A stretch of 64,000 nt of DNA from Rhodococcus coprophilus NBRC 100603 (GTDB lineage: Bacteria; Actinomycetota; Actinomycetes; Mycobacteriales; Mycobacteriaceae), in the NCBI RefSeq assembly GCF_001895045.1, contig NZ_BDAM01000001.1, forward strand, positions 62,001-126,000, in the 5' to 3' direction. This document shows positions 34,375 to 42,874 of this stretch, one piece after another. How positions within the stretch are numbered: the first letter of the stretch is position 1; every line of letters begins with the position of its first letter. Made by a program: the position numbers and the translations under genes. A model generated the notes under the pieces. It was not told the origin of the DNA. It did no database searches and saw nothing but the letters and a program-made list of their open reading frames with translations.

Positions 34375-35798
34375 AGTGCCACCAGCTTCCGGCGTCGCAC
34401 CAGGGCGATGAAGAACGGGGCGCCGACGAGTGCGAGCACGATCCCGACCTGCAGTTCGCCGGGGCGCACCACGATGCGCCCGATCACGTCGGCGAGTACG
34501 AGCAGGACGCCTCCGAGCAACCCGGCGTAGGGCAGCAGCCAGCGGTAGTCGGGGCCGGTGATCGCGCGGGCGATGTGCGGGACGATCAGCCCGACGAAGG
34601 CGATCGGTCCGCAGGCCGCGGTGGCGGCGCCCGTGAGGATGGTGATGGCGGCGATGCCCACGACACGGGTGAGGACGACGTTGGTGCCGAGGGAGCGGGC
34701 GACGTCGTCGCCGAGGCTGAGCACATTGAGCGACGGTGTCCCCGCGATGGCGACGACGAGCCCGAAGATCAGGAACGGCAGAACCTGCCAGAACACGTCC
34801 ATGCCGCGGCCGGCGACCGACCCGACCACCCAGAACCGGTAGCCGTCGAGGCTGGTCTGGTCGAGCAGCACGATGGTCTGGATCATCGCCTGCAGGAAGA
34901 AGGCGACGGCGGCACCGGCAAGGGCCAGGCTCAGGGGGCTCGAGCGGCCGTTGCCGATCGAGGCGAACCCGAACACGACGACGCTCGAGAGCATCGCGCC
35001 GGCGAAGGCGAACCACAGGTATTGGGCGGGGGTGGTCACGCCGAACAGATAGATGGCGAGCACGACCATGAAGGCGGCGCCGGCGTTGATGCCGAGCAGT
35101 CCGGCGTCGGCGAGGGGATTGCGGGTGTGGCCCTGGATGAGGGCACCGGCGACGCCGAGCGCGATCCCGACGACCAGGGCGAGCAGGGTGCGGGGGATGC
35201 GCAGCGAGTGCACGATCAGGTCGGTTTCGGCGCCGTCGTTGACGGCCAGCGCGTGGTAGACCTCGGCGAAGGACATCGGCCGGGCGCCGACGGCGATGCT
35301 GGCGAGCAGCACGAGCACGAGGAGGACCGCCAGGACGGCGAGACCGAGGAGCCGTCGGCGGCGCATCGCGGAGAGGCTGGTGTCGGCCGGTCGGGGCGCG
35401 AAGCCGTCGTGGACGGCGGCCTTGACGGTGACGGTTTCGGTGCCGCGCCGCAGGAGTGCGGCCCGGGCGCCGACCGGTGCGGTGGTGACGGTGTCGCGGG
35501 TGACCAGACCCAGCCACTGTTTGCCGAAGCTCTGTCCGGTGCGGCCTTCGCGGAGTCCGCGATTCCACCACAGCACTGCTGCGGCGACGAGGACGGCGGC
35601 GGTGCCGAAGACGATGCGGTCGGCTTGCCCGCCGCCGCGTGCGTCGCCGAGGGTGTCGACCACCAGGGCGCCGATGGCGAGGGGGAGGGCGGCCAGTGCG
35701 AGGTCGAGGAGTTCGGCGGCGACGCGACGCCCAGTGGTGGGTGGGGCGGTCGGGGTGGGCGCCGGTGGTGCGGCGTCGCGGTGGGGGGTGGTGGTCAC
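34371..35798 (-). CDS. RDD-domain/FecCD fusion permease
   Basis: A 475-residue protein, about 140 longer than normal FecCD permeases. The N-terminal part (about residues 20-120) resembles an RDD domain: RRVAAELLDLALAALPLAIG, a second helix, then EGRTGQSFGKQWLGLVTRDT and a closing Arg-rich ALLRRG. The FecCD part starts near residue 145 with LRIPRTLLALVVGIALGVAG, GALIQGHTRNPLADAGLLG and GPIAFVGLIVPHIAR. It is the first gene of the importer operon, downstream of an IdeR-type box. RDD domains are of unknown transport-related function; here it may assist assembly or ion coupling (inference). Confidence 0.85.
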   Translation of the reverse strand: MTTTPHRDAAPPAPTPTAPPTTGRRVAAELLDLALAALPLAIGALVVDTLGDARGGGQADRIVFGTAAVLVAAAVLWWNRGLREGRTGQSFGKQWLGLVTRDTVTTAPVGARAALLRRGTETVTVKAAVHDGFAPRPADTSLSAMRRRRLLGLAVLAVLLVLVLLASIAVGARPMSFAEVYHALAVNDGAETDLIVHSLRIPRTLLALVVGIALGVAGALIQGHTRNPLADAGLLGINAGAAFMVVLAIYLFGVTTPAQYLWFAFAGAMLSSVVVFGFASIGNGRSSPLSLALAGAAVAFFLQAMIQTIVLLDQTSLDGYRFWVVGSVAGRGMDVFWQVLPFLIFGLVVAIAGTPSLNVLSLGDDVARSLGTNVVLTRVVGIAAITILTGAATAACGPIAFVGLIVPHIARAITGPDYRWLLPYAGLLGGVLLVLADVIGRIVVRPGELQVGIVLALVGAPFFIALVRRRKLVAL

Positions 35799-35851
35799 GT
35801 GCGCGGGGTGCTCCTCGGGAGTGATCGCGAGTGGGACTGCGGATCTAGGAG

Positions 35852-35870
35852 TTAGGTTACGGAATCCTAT
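35852..35870 (-). promoter_or_regulatory. IdeR/DmdR iron box of the importer operon
   Basis: TTAGGTTACGGAATCCTAT matches the 19-bp IdeR consensus (TTAGGTTAGGCTAACCTAA) at 13-14 positions, 54 bp before the importer start. Iron-loaded IdeR would repress here. Confidence 0.6.
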
Positions 35871-35934
35871 GTGACGGCGGGAGGGGCGCCCGGGAACGGG
35901 AACGTCGGGGTTGCGCGCTTCAGCCCCGGAGTGA

Positions 35935-35953
35935 AATGGTTAGGCTTACCTAA
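35935..35953 (+). promoter_or_regulatory. IdeR/DmdR iron box of the FhuF-like gene
   Basis: The 19-mer ending GGTTAGGCTTACCTAA matches the IdeR consensus at about 16 of 19 positions, 29 bp before the FhuF-like start. It predicts iron-repressed expression. Confidence 0.75.
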
Positions 35954-35981
35954 TTAATGGGCCAGTCGATCAGGAGGTCGG

Positions 35982-36689
35982 ATGACGACTCTGCTGCTGC
36001 CGTCACCCACGGCCGCTCCCACCCCCGTCCGCGCGTTCGACGACACGCGCCGGCGGCTGGAAGCACTCACCGTGGGAGCGCCGCGTGTGTATGCGGTGGC
36101 GTGTGTCGAGGAGGAACCGCGCCGGCGCTGGTGGCACCTCGGCGGTCCGGAACGCACCCACCGCATCCAATTGCTCTGTGCGCGTGCACTCGCCGACGTC
36201 GACGATCCCCGGATCGCCGCGGAGCAGGTCGCTGCCGCGCTCGTCCACGCGGTGATCGGGCGGGTGCTCGCCCCCTACGTCCTCGAGGGCAGGGTGTGGG
36301 ATCCCGGGCTGGACAACCTGTGGCTGCACCAGGACAGCGACGGGTGCATCGACTGGGCGGGTGTCGCCGACGACACCCTGCGCGTGCTGCCCGACGACCG
36401 CGCCGCCGGTGCCCGCGAGGTGGTGGTGCTGCCGTGCGAGGAGGCGATGGCGGTGTGGACCGCGCACCGCGCCGTCACCGCGCTGACCGAGGTCCACGCC
36501 GGCGTCGATCGCTGCGCACCCCTCGACGGCCCGCGATTCTGGGCCATGGTGGGGCGGTCTGTGGTGACCGGTGCGGCACAACTTCCGATCCTCGGCGGCG
36601 GATCCCGGCGGGTAGCCGCGCGCCGCGGGCAGATTCTTCTCGACGCGCTGCTCGCAGCAGGGTTTCCGGTCCGAGGCCTTGTGAAATAA
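35982..36689 (+). CDS. Iron-regulated FhuF-like protein lacking the 2Fe-2S cysteines
   Basis: A 235-residue soluble protein similar in layout to ferric-siderophore reductases of the FhuF group: RRRWWHLGGPERTHRIQLLC, AEQVAAALVHAVIGRVLAPY and a DNLWLHQDSDGCIDW block. Classical FhuF proteins end with a Cys-Cys-rich 2Fe-2S motif; this one ends RRGQILLDALLAAGFPVRGL with no cysteines there. It may therefore bind siderophore without redox chemistry, or use another cofactor (inference). It diverges from the importer operon and follows a strong IdeR-type box, so an iron role is well supported even if the reaction is not. Confidence 0.6.
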   Translation: MTTLLLPSPTAAPTPVRAFDDTRRRLEALTVGAPRVYAVACVEEEPRRRWWHLGGPERTHRIQLLCARALADVDDPRIAAEQVAAALVHAVIGRVLAPYVLEGRVWDPGLDNLWLHQDSDGCIDWAGVADDTLRVLPDDRAAGAREVVVLPCEEAMAVWTAHRAVTALTEVHAGVDRCAPLDGPRFWAMVGRSVVTGAAQLPILGGGSRRVAARRGQILLDALLAAGFPVRGLVK

Positions 36690-36775
36690 GGGCAGCCTTC
36701 CCTATAGTGGGGATGTTCGCGAATAACGGACCGCGCCGGAGTCCTGAGGGCTGCAGTGATTCCCGGGTCCATCCG

Positions 36776-36813
36776 GACGGCGGGTTCCACGACAAATCGT
36801 GGGACCCGCCGTC
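36776..36813 (+). terminator. Strong hairpin after the FhuF-like gene
   Basis: A 17-bp stem (GACGGCGGGTTCCACGA against TCGTGGGACCCGCCGTC, one mismatch) around CAAA, 87 bp past the stop. It separates the iron locus from the next gene. Confidence 0.75.
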
Positions 36814-36972
36814 TGCGTATCCCGCCTGTGTCTATCGGGAGCGGGTGCCGGTGAACACACCGCGCAACCGAAGCACGCGACGTGACCGAAAACCGCGATG
36901 CCCTACCATCGTTCGGTGGCCACCGGCGCCCGGATCCACCGGACGCGGCCCCGCACGCAACGGAGAGACCGC

Positions 36973-37425
36973 ATGACCGATCAGCCCCGGCTCGACCCCA
37001 CGTCGCTGCACGACCCGGCTGCCGCCACGGCGCTCAACGCCAACGGGTTCGGCACCGCCCTCGGTCTCGAGTTCCTCGAGATCGGACCTGATCGAGTGGG
37101 GGCGCGCTGGACGGTGACCCCGAACCAGCACCAGCCGTTCGGAATTGTGCACGGTGGCGTGTACTGCGCGGTGATCGAGACGCTCGCGAGTGTGGGTGGC
37201 TCCGCGTGGTTCGCCGACCGCGGCACCGTCGTCGGGGTCAACAACAACACCGATTTTCTCCGTGCCACCCGTGAGGGCGTCCTCACCGCGATCGGCACCC
37301 CCGTGCATCGCGGCCGCACCCAGCAGCTCTGGAAGGTGACCATCACCGACGAGCAGGACCGCCTCGTCGCCCAGGGCCAGGTGCGACTCGCGAACATCGC
37401 CGACGCCGCGCATCTCGGCAACTGA
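36973..37425 (+). CDS. PaaI-family hotdog thioesterase (Rv1847-like)
   Basis: A 150-residue single-hotdog thioesterase. The active-site block QPFGIVHGGVYCAVIETLAS and the strand VVGVNNNTDFLRATREG are typical of PaaI/YdiI-type acyl-CoA thioesterases. The ATG at 36973 (MTDQPRLDP) is preferred over a 25-residue upstream extension; a TACCAT -10-like hexamer lies at about 36902. In M. tuberculosis Rv1847 follows blaI (Rv1846c) directly; here the iron locus is inserted between them. Confidence 0.87.
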   Translation: MTDQPRLDPTSLHDPAAATALNANGFGTALGLEFLEIGPDRVGARWTVTPNQHQPFGIVHGGVYCAVIETLASVGGSAWFADRGTVVGVNNNTDFLRATREGVLTAIGTPVHRGRTQQLWKVTITDEQDRLVAQGQVRLANIADAAHLGN

Positions 37426-37490
37426 CCGGTCCGCCGTCCGGCAGTCCCACCGGGTGGCGCCGAAGGTGCGCCGCGGCACCCCGACGGGCG

Positions 37491-37496
37491 TAGCAT
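37491..37496 (+). promoter_or_regulatory. -10 element, leaderless ABC gene
   Basis: TAGCAT ends 7 bp before the ATG at 37504, the spacing expected when transcription begins at the start codon. It supports 37504 over the ATG at 37495, which lies within the -10. Confidence 0.5.
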
Positions 37497-37503
37497 GCCG
37501 ACC

Positions 37504-38439
37504 ATGACGGTGGTCGCGGTCGAGCACTTGGTCAAGACGTTCGGTCCGACGCGTGCCCTCGACGGCCTCGACCTGACCGTCGAAGCGGGCGAGATTCACG
37601 GATTTCTCGGCCCCAACGGTTCCGGTAAATCGACGGCCATTCGCGTGCTGCTCGGTCTGTTGCGCGCCGATTCGGGACAGGTCCGGTTGCTGGGCGGTGA
37701 TCCGTGGCGTGACTCGGTGTCGCTGCACCGGCGCCTCGCCTACGTGCCCGGCGACGTGAACTTGTGGCCCACCCTCACCGGCGGAGAGGCGATCGATCTG
37801 CTCGCCGGGTTGCGGGGCGGGCTGGACGAAACCCGCCGCGCCGACCTTCTCGACCGCTTCGAACTCGACCCGACGAAGAAAGCCCGCACCTACTCGAAGG
37901 GCAACCGTCAGAAGGTCGCGCTCGTGGCCGCGTTCGCGTCGGACGTCGAGTTCTACATCCTCGACGAGCCCACCTCCGGACTCGACCCGCTGATGGAGTC
38001 GGTATTCCAGGACTGCCTCGGTGAGATGTCCGCCGCCGGGAAGACGGTGCTGTTGTCGAGCCACCTGCTCGCAGAGGTCGAAGCGGTCTGCGATCGGGTC
38101 AGCATCATCCGGGAGGGTCGCACCGTCGAGACCGGCACGCTCACCCAGCTACGGCACCTCACCCGCACTTCGATCACCGTCGAAACTGCCCGTCCCGTCA
38201 CCGGACTGACCGAACTGGACGGAGTGCACGATGTCCGCCTCGACGGTGTGCACACCCGCTGCGAGGCCGACACCACCGCACTCGACACGGTGCTGCGACA
38301 CCTGCTGACCTTCGGAATCGTCTCGCTGACGTCCACCCCGCCGACCCTCGAAGAACTGTTCCTGCGCCACTACGGCGACGAACGGGTGCGGGAAACCGAC
38401 CGCCACCGCCGCGCCGAATCCGGTGCGGCCCCGCGATGA
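37504..38439 (+). CDS. Drug-type ABC exporter ATP-binding protein
   Basis: A 311-residue ATPase: Walker [12 protein letters not shown], a diverged signature [12 protein letters not shown] in place of LSGGQ, and Walker [15 protein letters not shown]. The C-terminal 80 residues carry the DUF4162-like region of DrrA/ANT-type exporters ([15 protein letters not shown]). It overlaps the permease gene by ATGA, forming a two-gene exporter. The substrate may be a lipid or antibiotic; it cannot be read from the sequence. Confidence 0.92.
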   Translation: MTVVAVEHLVKTFGPTRALDGLDLTVEAGEIHGFLGPNGSGKSTAIRVLLGLLRADSGQVRLLGGDPWRDSVSLHRRLAYVPGDVNLWPTLTGGEAIDLLAGLRGGLDETRRADLLDRFELDPTKKARTYSKGNRQKVALVAAFASDVEFYILDEPTSGLDPLMESVFQDCLGEMSAAGKTVLLSSHLLAEVEAVCDRVSIIREGRTVETGTLTQLRHLTRTSITVETARPVTGLTELDGVHDVRLDGVHTRCEADTTALDTVLRHLLTFGIVSLTSTPPTLEELFLRHYGDERVRETDRHRRAESGAAPR

Positions 38440-40112
38440 CCACCGCAGCCGCCCCGGCACCACCGGCAACCATGCGTGCCGAACGCTTCGCCGGCACCGG
38501 CCGACTGGTGCGGCTCGCGGTGCGCCGCGACCGGATCCGGCTCCCGGTGTGGCTGGTCGCCCTCACCGCGATCCTCGCCTTCTCCGCCTCGAGTGTGGCC
38601 GGGTTGTACCCCACCGCCGCCGAACTGCGCACGGTCGCGGTCGCGTCGGCGGCGTCTCCGGTGGCGCTGGCCACCAACGGCCTGGTGTCCGGCTACACCA
38701 CCGGTGCGGTGCTGGCCAGTCAGATCGTCATGCCGCTGGCGCTCGCCGCAGGGTTGATGACCATCCTGCTGGTGGTCCGGCACACCCGCCAGAACGAAGA
38801 AACGGGCTCCGCCGAACTGATCGGTTCCGCGGTCGTCGGCCGGCAGGCGCTGCTCACCGCCGCGTTGACCGTCGCCGTTGCCACCAACGTGATTCTCGGC
38901 GCCGTCGGTGGCTTCGTGCTGGTGGTGCAGGGATTTCCGGTGAGCGGATCGGTGGCGCTGGGCGCGGCGGTCGCGGGCGCCGGTCTCGCGTTCGCGGCGG
39001 TGGCCGCGGTCGCTGCCCAGATCACCGACGGTGCCCGCACCGCGAACGGTCTCGCCGGCGCCGCACTCGGTGTGGCGTTTCTGTTGCGGGCGGTCGGCGA
39101 CATGACCGGGACGGTCACCGGTGACGGCACCCGGGTGGTGGCCGGATGGCTCAGCTGGCTCTCTCCGATCGGGTGGGCCGAACAGATACGGCCCTACGAC
39201 GACAACGCCTGGTGGGTTCTGCTGCTGCCGTTGGTGTTCTCCGTGGCTGCTGGGGCCGTCGCCGTTGTACTCACCGGCCGCCGCGACATCGGGTCCGGAC
39301 TCGTCCCGACCCGGCCCGGACCCGCCCGTGCACCCCGCGGACTGGCCACCGCGACCGGGTCGGCGTGGCGGATCCAGCGCACGATCTGGTTCTGGTGGGC
39401 GTTCGGGATCGTCGTGCTGGCGCTGGTATACGGGGCGGTGGCCGATCAGATCGACGACTTCCTCGGCGACGGGGACCAAGGCGACGAACTTCTCGCCGAC
39501 CTCGGTGGGGGCGGCGTCTCCGACCTGATCGACGCCTACTTCGCGGCAATCTTCGCAATGATGGCGGTCGCGGTTGCGGGATACGCGGTGCAGGCGCTGT
39601 TACGGATGCGCGGGGAAGAAACCGCCGGCCGGCTCGAACCGGTCCTCGCCACCGCCCTGAGCCGGCCCCGGTGGATGCTCGCTCACGTCGGTTTGGTCAC
39701 CGTCGGCATCGTGGCGCTGCAGGCGCTCACCGGCGCGGCGATGGGTCTGGGGCACGGGCTGATCGTCGGTGATGCGCCGGGCCACGTCGGACGCCTGACC
39801 GGCGCCGCCCTGGTGTTCGCGCCCGCGATCCTGGTCGTCGCGGGCGCGGTGGTGCTCTTCATCGGAGCGCTGCCTGCATGGTCGATCGCACTGTCCTGGG
39901 GTGTGCTGGCAATCTGCTTGGTCATCGGGCTGTTCGGACCGCTGCTCGGGATTCCCGAGACGGTCCGCAACGTCTCACCGTTCACCCACATCCCCGCCGT
40001 CCCGGCCGCTGCGATCACGGCCGGGCCGCTGGTCGTCCTCGCGGTGATCGCGGTGGCGTTGTGTGCGGCCGGGGTGATGGCGTTCCGGCGCCGGGACCTC
40101 ACCATGTCGTGA
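38436..40112 (+). CDS. ABC-2-type exporter permease, double length
   Basis: A 558-residue permease with about twelve membrane segments in two halves, split by a loop near residues 285-310, as in the mycobacterial and streptomycete antibiotic-exporter permeases paired with a single ATPase. Examples are [20 protein letters not shown] in the first half and [18 protein letters not shown] in the second. A cytoplasmic acidic segment ([20 protein letters not shown]) sits in the second half. It is coupled to the ATPase gene. The neighbouring two-component system may regulate it (inference). Confidence 0.88.
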   Translation: MTTAAAPAPPATMRAERFAGTGRLVRLAVRRDRIRLPVWLVALTAILAFSASSVAGLYPTAAELRTVAVASAASPVALATNGLVSGYTTGAVLASQIVMPLALAAGLMTILLVVRHTRQNEETGSAELIGSAVVGRQALLTAALTVAVATNVILGAVGGFVLVVQGFPVSGSVALGAAVAGAGLAFAAVAAVAAQITDGARTANGLAGAALGVAFLLRAVGDMTGTVTGDGTRVVAGWLSWLSPIGWAEQIRPYDDNAWWVLLLPLVFSVAAGAVAVVLTGRRDIGSGLVPTRPGPARAPRGLATATGSAWRIQRTIWFWWAFGIVVLALVYGAVADQIDDFLGDGDQGDELLADLGGGGVSDLIDAYFAAIFAMMAVAVAGYAVQALLRMRGEETAGRLEPVLATALSRPRWMLAHVGLVTVGIVALQALTGAAMGLGHGLIVGDAPGHVGRLTGAALVFAPAILVVAGAVVLFIGALPAWSIALSWGVLAICLVIGLFGPLLGIPETVRNVSPFTHIPAVPAAAITAGPLVVLAVIAVALCAAGVMAFRRRDLTMS

Positions 40113-40207
40113 AAACCTTTGGGGATGTGAGACTTTCCGGACGGTGAGTGTTTCGCGAAAGGGACCCGGATGTGCCGCCGAGCGGCGCTCTGAACGTCCC
40201 CGCATCG

Positions 40208-40618
40208 TCACGAGTCGGACAGCGCTCCGGTGACGCGCTCGGTGCGGCGGTAACGAGCCAGACTCAGGCCGCCGAGGACCACGGCGACCGCTCCCAGCAC
40301 CACGGCGAACAGGGCGCCGACGACTCCGTTGCCGGTGTTGGGACCGCCGGCGGCGTTCGCGCCGTGCATCCCGCCGACAATCACACCGATCGCTCCGGTC
40401 GCCAACGCCGCGACGATCCACGAGAGGTTGGGGTGCGTACCGGAGCGGCGGGTACGCCTCAGAGCCACTGCGCCGGCGACGACGCCGAGCAGCGCGAGCA
40501 CTGCCGCGGCGCTGGGTACCGTCCGGCCGACACCGAGTTCGTACCCGGCAGCGACGGACGTGGGCTCGAGCAGGAACGTGGGCTCGAGCAGTGGGGCGGA
40601 GACCTCGAAGACAGACAT
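40208..40618 (-). CDS. Small membrane protein (DUF6223-like)
   Basis: A 136-residue protein with three to four hydrophobic helices: AAAVLALLGVVAGAVALRRT, WIVAALATGAIGVIVGGMHG and VGALFAVVLGAVAVVLGGLS. The Arg-rich turn RRTRRSG between helices and the GGPNTGNGVVG loop are characteristic of a small actinobacterial family I associate with DUF6223. A short internal duplication, LLEPTFLLEPTS, lies near the N terminus. Start 40618 is chosen by the family-like N terminus and the AAAGGATCG upstream. It lies between the exporter and the two-component genes, on the opposite strand. Confidence 0.6.
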   Translation of the reverse strand: MSVFEVSAPLLEPTFLLEPTSVAAGYELGVGRTVPSAAAVLALLGVVAGAVALRRTRRSGTHPNLSWIVAALATGAIGVIVGGMHGANAAGGPNTGNGVVGALFAVVLGAVAVVLGGLSLARYRRTERVTGALSDS

Positions 40619-40865
40619 GACGATCCTTTCGGTCGATGACGGCCACCGGCGCGCAGTCCGCAGGAACTGTTCCGTTCCTGTCCTATGCATTCCGGTATCC
40701 GTGCTGATCGGACACCTTCGATCGTCGCGCCCGGGGACCCGGCGCGTCATCGGCCGGCGCGCGCCGACCACTACGACCTCCGCCGTACACCACGCGCACC
40801 GATCCGCAACCGTCGACGTAGCCGCTTTACGCTGCCGACCCCACGTGTACCGGGCGTGGGAATCC

Positions 40866-40871
40866 TATGAT
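40866..40871 (+). promoter_or_regulatory. -10 element, leaderless kinase gene
   Basis: TATGAT, a near-perfect -10 hexamer, ends 6 bp before the ATG at 40878. No -35 is evident at the usual distance. Confidence 0.55.
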
Positions 40872-40877
40872 CACTGC

Positions 40878-42146
40878 ATGCAGGATCGCGTTGCGTCGTT
40901 CCGCTTGCCTGCCCGTATCCAGGACCTGCTGTTGGCGCTGTTCGTCACGGTGATGCAGGTCCAGGGCACGGTGGTGCGCAACAGCGGCCAACCCGACGTC
41001 GTGCTGCGTCCCCTGTCCGATCTCGGCAATCTCGGTTATCTGCTGCTGATCGTCTCCGGTGCCGCCTTGGCGGTGCGCCGCCGTCATCCGGCCGCAGTGT
41101 TCGCCGTGACCGCGCTGACCAGCGTCGTCTACTACGGTCTCGATTTCCCCGACGGACCCGGATGGCTCGCGCTGTTCGTCGCGCTCTACACCTTCACCGC
41201 GTACGGCGACGGGCACCGCACGCTGCAACTGGCCGGCGGGGGCATCGTCGCCCTGGCTGTGGTGTGGCTGATCGCCGCCGCCGACGTCGAGCCCCCGGCC
41301 GCGGTCGGCTGGGTCTACTTCCGCATCGGCGCTTCCGTGATGAGCGCCGCGCTCGGAGAGAGCGTGCGGGCGAGGAAACACCTGGCAACGCAGGCGCTCG
41401 AGCGGGCCGCGCTCGCCGAACGCGCCCGGGACGAGGAAGCTCGCGCCCGGGTCGACGCGGAACGGCTCAGGATCGCCCGGGAAGTGCACGACACCGTGGC
41501 ACATGCCATTGCCGTCATCAACATCCAATCCGGTGTCACCGCACACGTTCTCGACAAACGGCCCGAACGCGTCCGGGAAAGCCTCGAAGTGATCGAACAG
41601 ACCAGTGCGCGCGCCCTCGCCGAGATGCGAGCGATCCTCGACGTGCTGCGGGCCGAGAGTTCGAGCGACGACGTGACGGACGGCGGGGGAGCAGACGACC
41701 TCGAGCCACGTGCTCCGCGCGCCGGAGTGGCGCAACTCGACGACCTCACCGCGAGGGCACGCGAGGCGGGCCTCGAGGTGACCATCGACGCGCCCCCACC
41801 TCCGCAGCCGCTACCCGCCGCGGTCGGCAGCGCGGTGTACCGCATCGTGCAGGAGGCGATCACCAACGTGATCCGCCACGTCGGAACGACCCGCGTGACG
41901 ATCTCGTTGCAGTACAGCCCCGACACCGTCGAGGTGCGGGTCTCCGACGAGGGACGGCCGACACTCACCACCGATCCGCGGACCGAGCGGCAAGAACAGC
42001 CGAAGGGACCAGGTCACGGTCTCACGGGGATGCGGGAGCGCTGCCGACTGCTCGGCGGTCGCCTCGATGCCGGCCCGCTCCCACACGGCGGCTTCGCAGT
42101 CACCGCCCGGCTCCCCGTCACCCCGACCGAAGCGACGACGGTATGA
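40878..42146 (+). CDS. Sensor histidine kinase (NarX/DesK-type)
   Basis: A 422-residue kinase. The N-terminal 150 residues hold about five membrane helices, such as IQDLLLALFVTVMQVQGTVV and WLALFVALYTFTAYG. A coiled linker rich in Glu/Arg leads into the HisKA_3 dimerisation domain with the phospho-accepting His in REVHDTVAHAIAVINIQSG. The HATPase domain shows EAITNVIRHVG and GPGHGLTGMRERC. ATG 40878 is supported by a TATGAT -10 just upstream. It overlaps the response-regulator gene (ATGA). Its stimulus is unknown; the upstream ABC exporter is a plausible target. Confidence 0.92.
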   Translation: MQDRVASFRLPARIQDLLLALFVTVMQVQGTVVRNSGQPDVVLRPLSDLGNLGYLLLIVSGAALAVRRRHPAAVFAVTALTSVVYYGLDFPDGPGWLALFVALYTFTAYGDGHRTLQLAGGGIVALAVVWLIAAADVEPPAAVGWVYFRIGASVMSAALGESVRARKHLATQALERAALAERARDEEARARVDAERLRIAREVHDTVAHAIAVINIQSGVTAHVLDKRPERVRESLEVIEQTSARALAEMRAILDVLRAESSSDDVTDGGGADDLEPRAPRAGVAQLDDLTARAREAGLEVTIDAPPPPQPLPAAVGSAVYRIVQEAITNVIRHVGTTRVTISLQYSPDTVEVRVSDEGRPTLTTDPRTERQEQPKGPGHGLTGMRERCRLLGGRLDAGPLPHGGFAVTARLPVTPTEATTV

Positions 42147-42832
42147 GCGGGGAGACGGAGACACCGGACGGCGCCGAGATCAAGGTGCTGCTCGCCGACG
42201 ACGAACAACTCGTCCGATCCGGGTTCCGGCTGCTGCTCGACACCGAGGACGGCATCACCGTGGTCGGGGAGGCCGCCACCGGTTCCGACGCGGTGACGAA
42301 AACCCGCGCCCTGCGCCCGGACGTCGTCCTGATGGACATCCGGATGCCGCACCTGGACGGAATCGAGGCCACCCGGCAGATCGCCGGCACGCCCGGCCTC
42401 ACCGATGTGCGGGTCCTCATCCTGACCACCTACGATACCGACACCTACGTCTTCGAGGCCCTGGAGGCGGGCGCGAGCGGGTTTTTGCTCAAGGACGCCG
42501 GCCCGGCCGAGCTCCTGCACGCCATTCGCGTGATCGCGGCGGGGGACGCGCTGCTCGCGCCGCGCATCACCCGCCGCCTCATCGGGCAGTTCACCACCCG
42601 CCGACCGGCCGACAGGGCAGCTGCGGATCAGCTCGACGCGCTCACCGACCGCGAGCGTGAAGTTCTCGCGCTGGTCGGGCAGGGCATGAGCAACCACGAG
42701 ATCGGGGCGTCGCTGTTCCTGAGCCCGGCCACCGCTCGCACCCACGTCAGCCACGCCATGACCAAGCTCGGTGCCCGCGACCGCGCCCAACTGGTCGTGC
42801 TCGCCTACCGGACGGGACTCGTCACTCCGTAG
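42143..42832 (+). CDS. NarL/LuxR-family response regulator
   Basis: A 229-residue regulator: receiver domain with KVLLADDEQLVRSGFRLLL, the phospho-acceptor Asp in PDVVLMDIRMPHLDG and the conserved GASGFLLKDAGPAELL, then a C-terminal LuxR-type HTH (LTDREREVLALVGQGMSNHE and FLSPATARTHVSHAMTKLG). The start overlaps the kinase stop, which fixes it at 42143. It is phosphorylated by the adjacent kinase. It faces the ndh gene tail to tail. Confidence 0.95.
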   Translation: MSGETETPDGAEIKVLLADDEQLVRSGFRLLLDTEDGITVVGEAATGSDAVTKTRALRPDVVLMDIRMPHLDGIEATRQIAGTPGLTDVRVLILTTYDTDTYVFEALEAGASGFLLKDAGPAELLHAIRVIAAGDALLAPRITRRLIGQFTTRRPADRAAADQLDALTDREREVLALVGQGMSNHEIGASLFLSPATARTHVSHAMTKLGARDRAQLVVLAYRTGLVTP

Positions 42833-42874
42833 GAACCGGTGTCACGGCGGAGGCTGTCGATGCGACTGCCTCGG

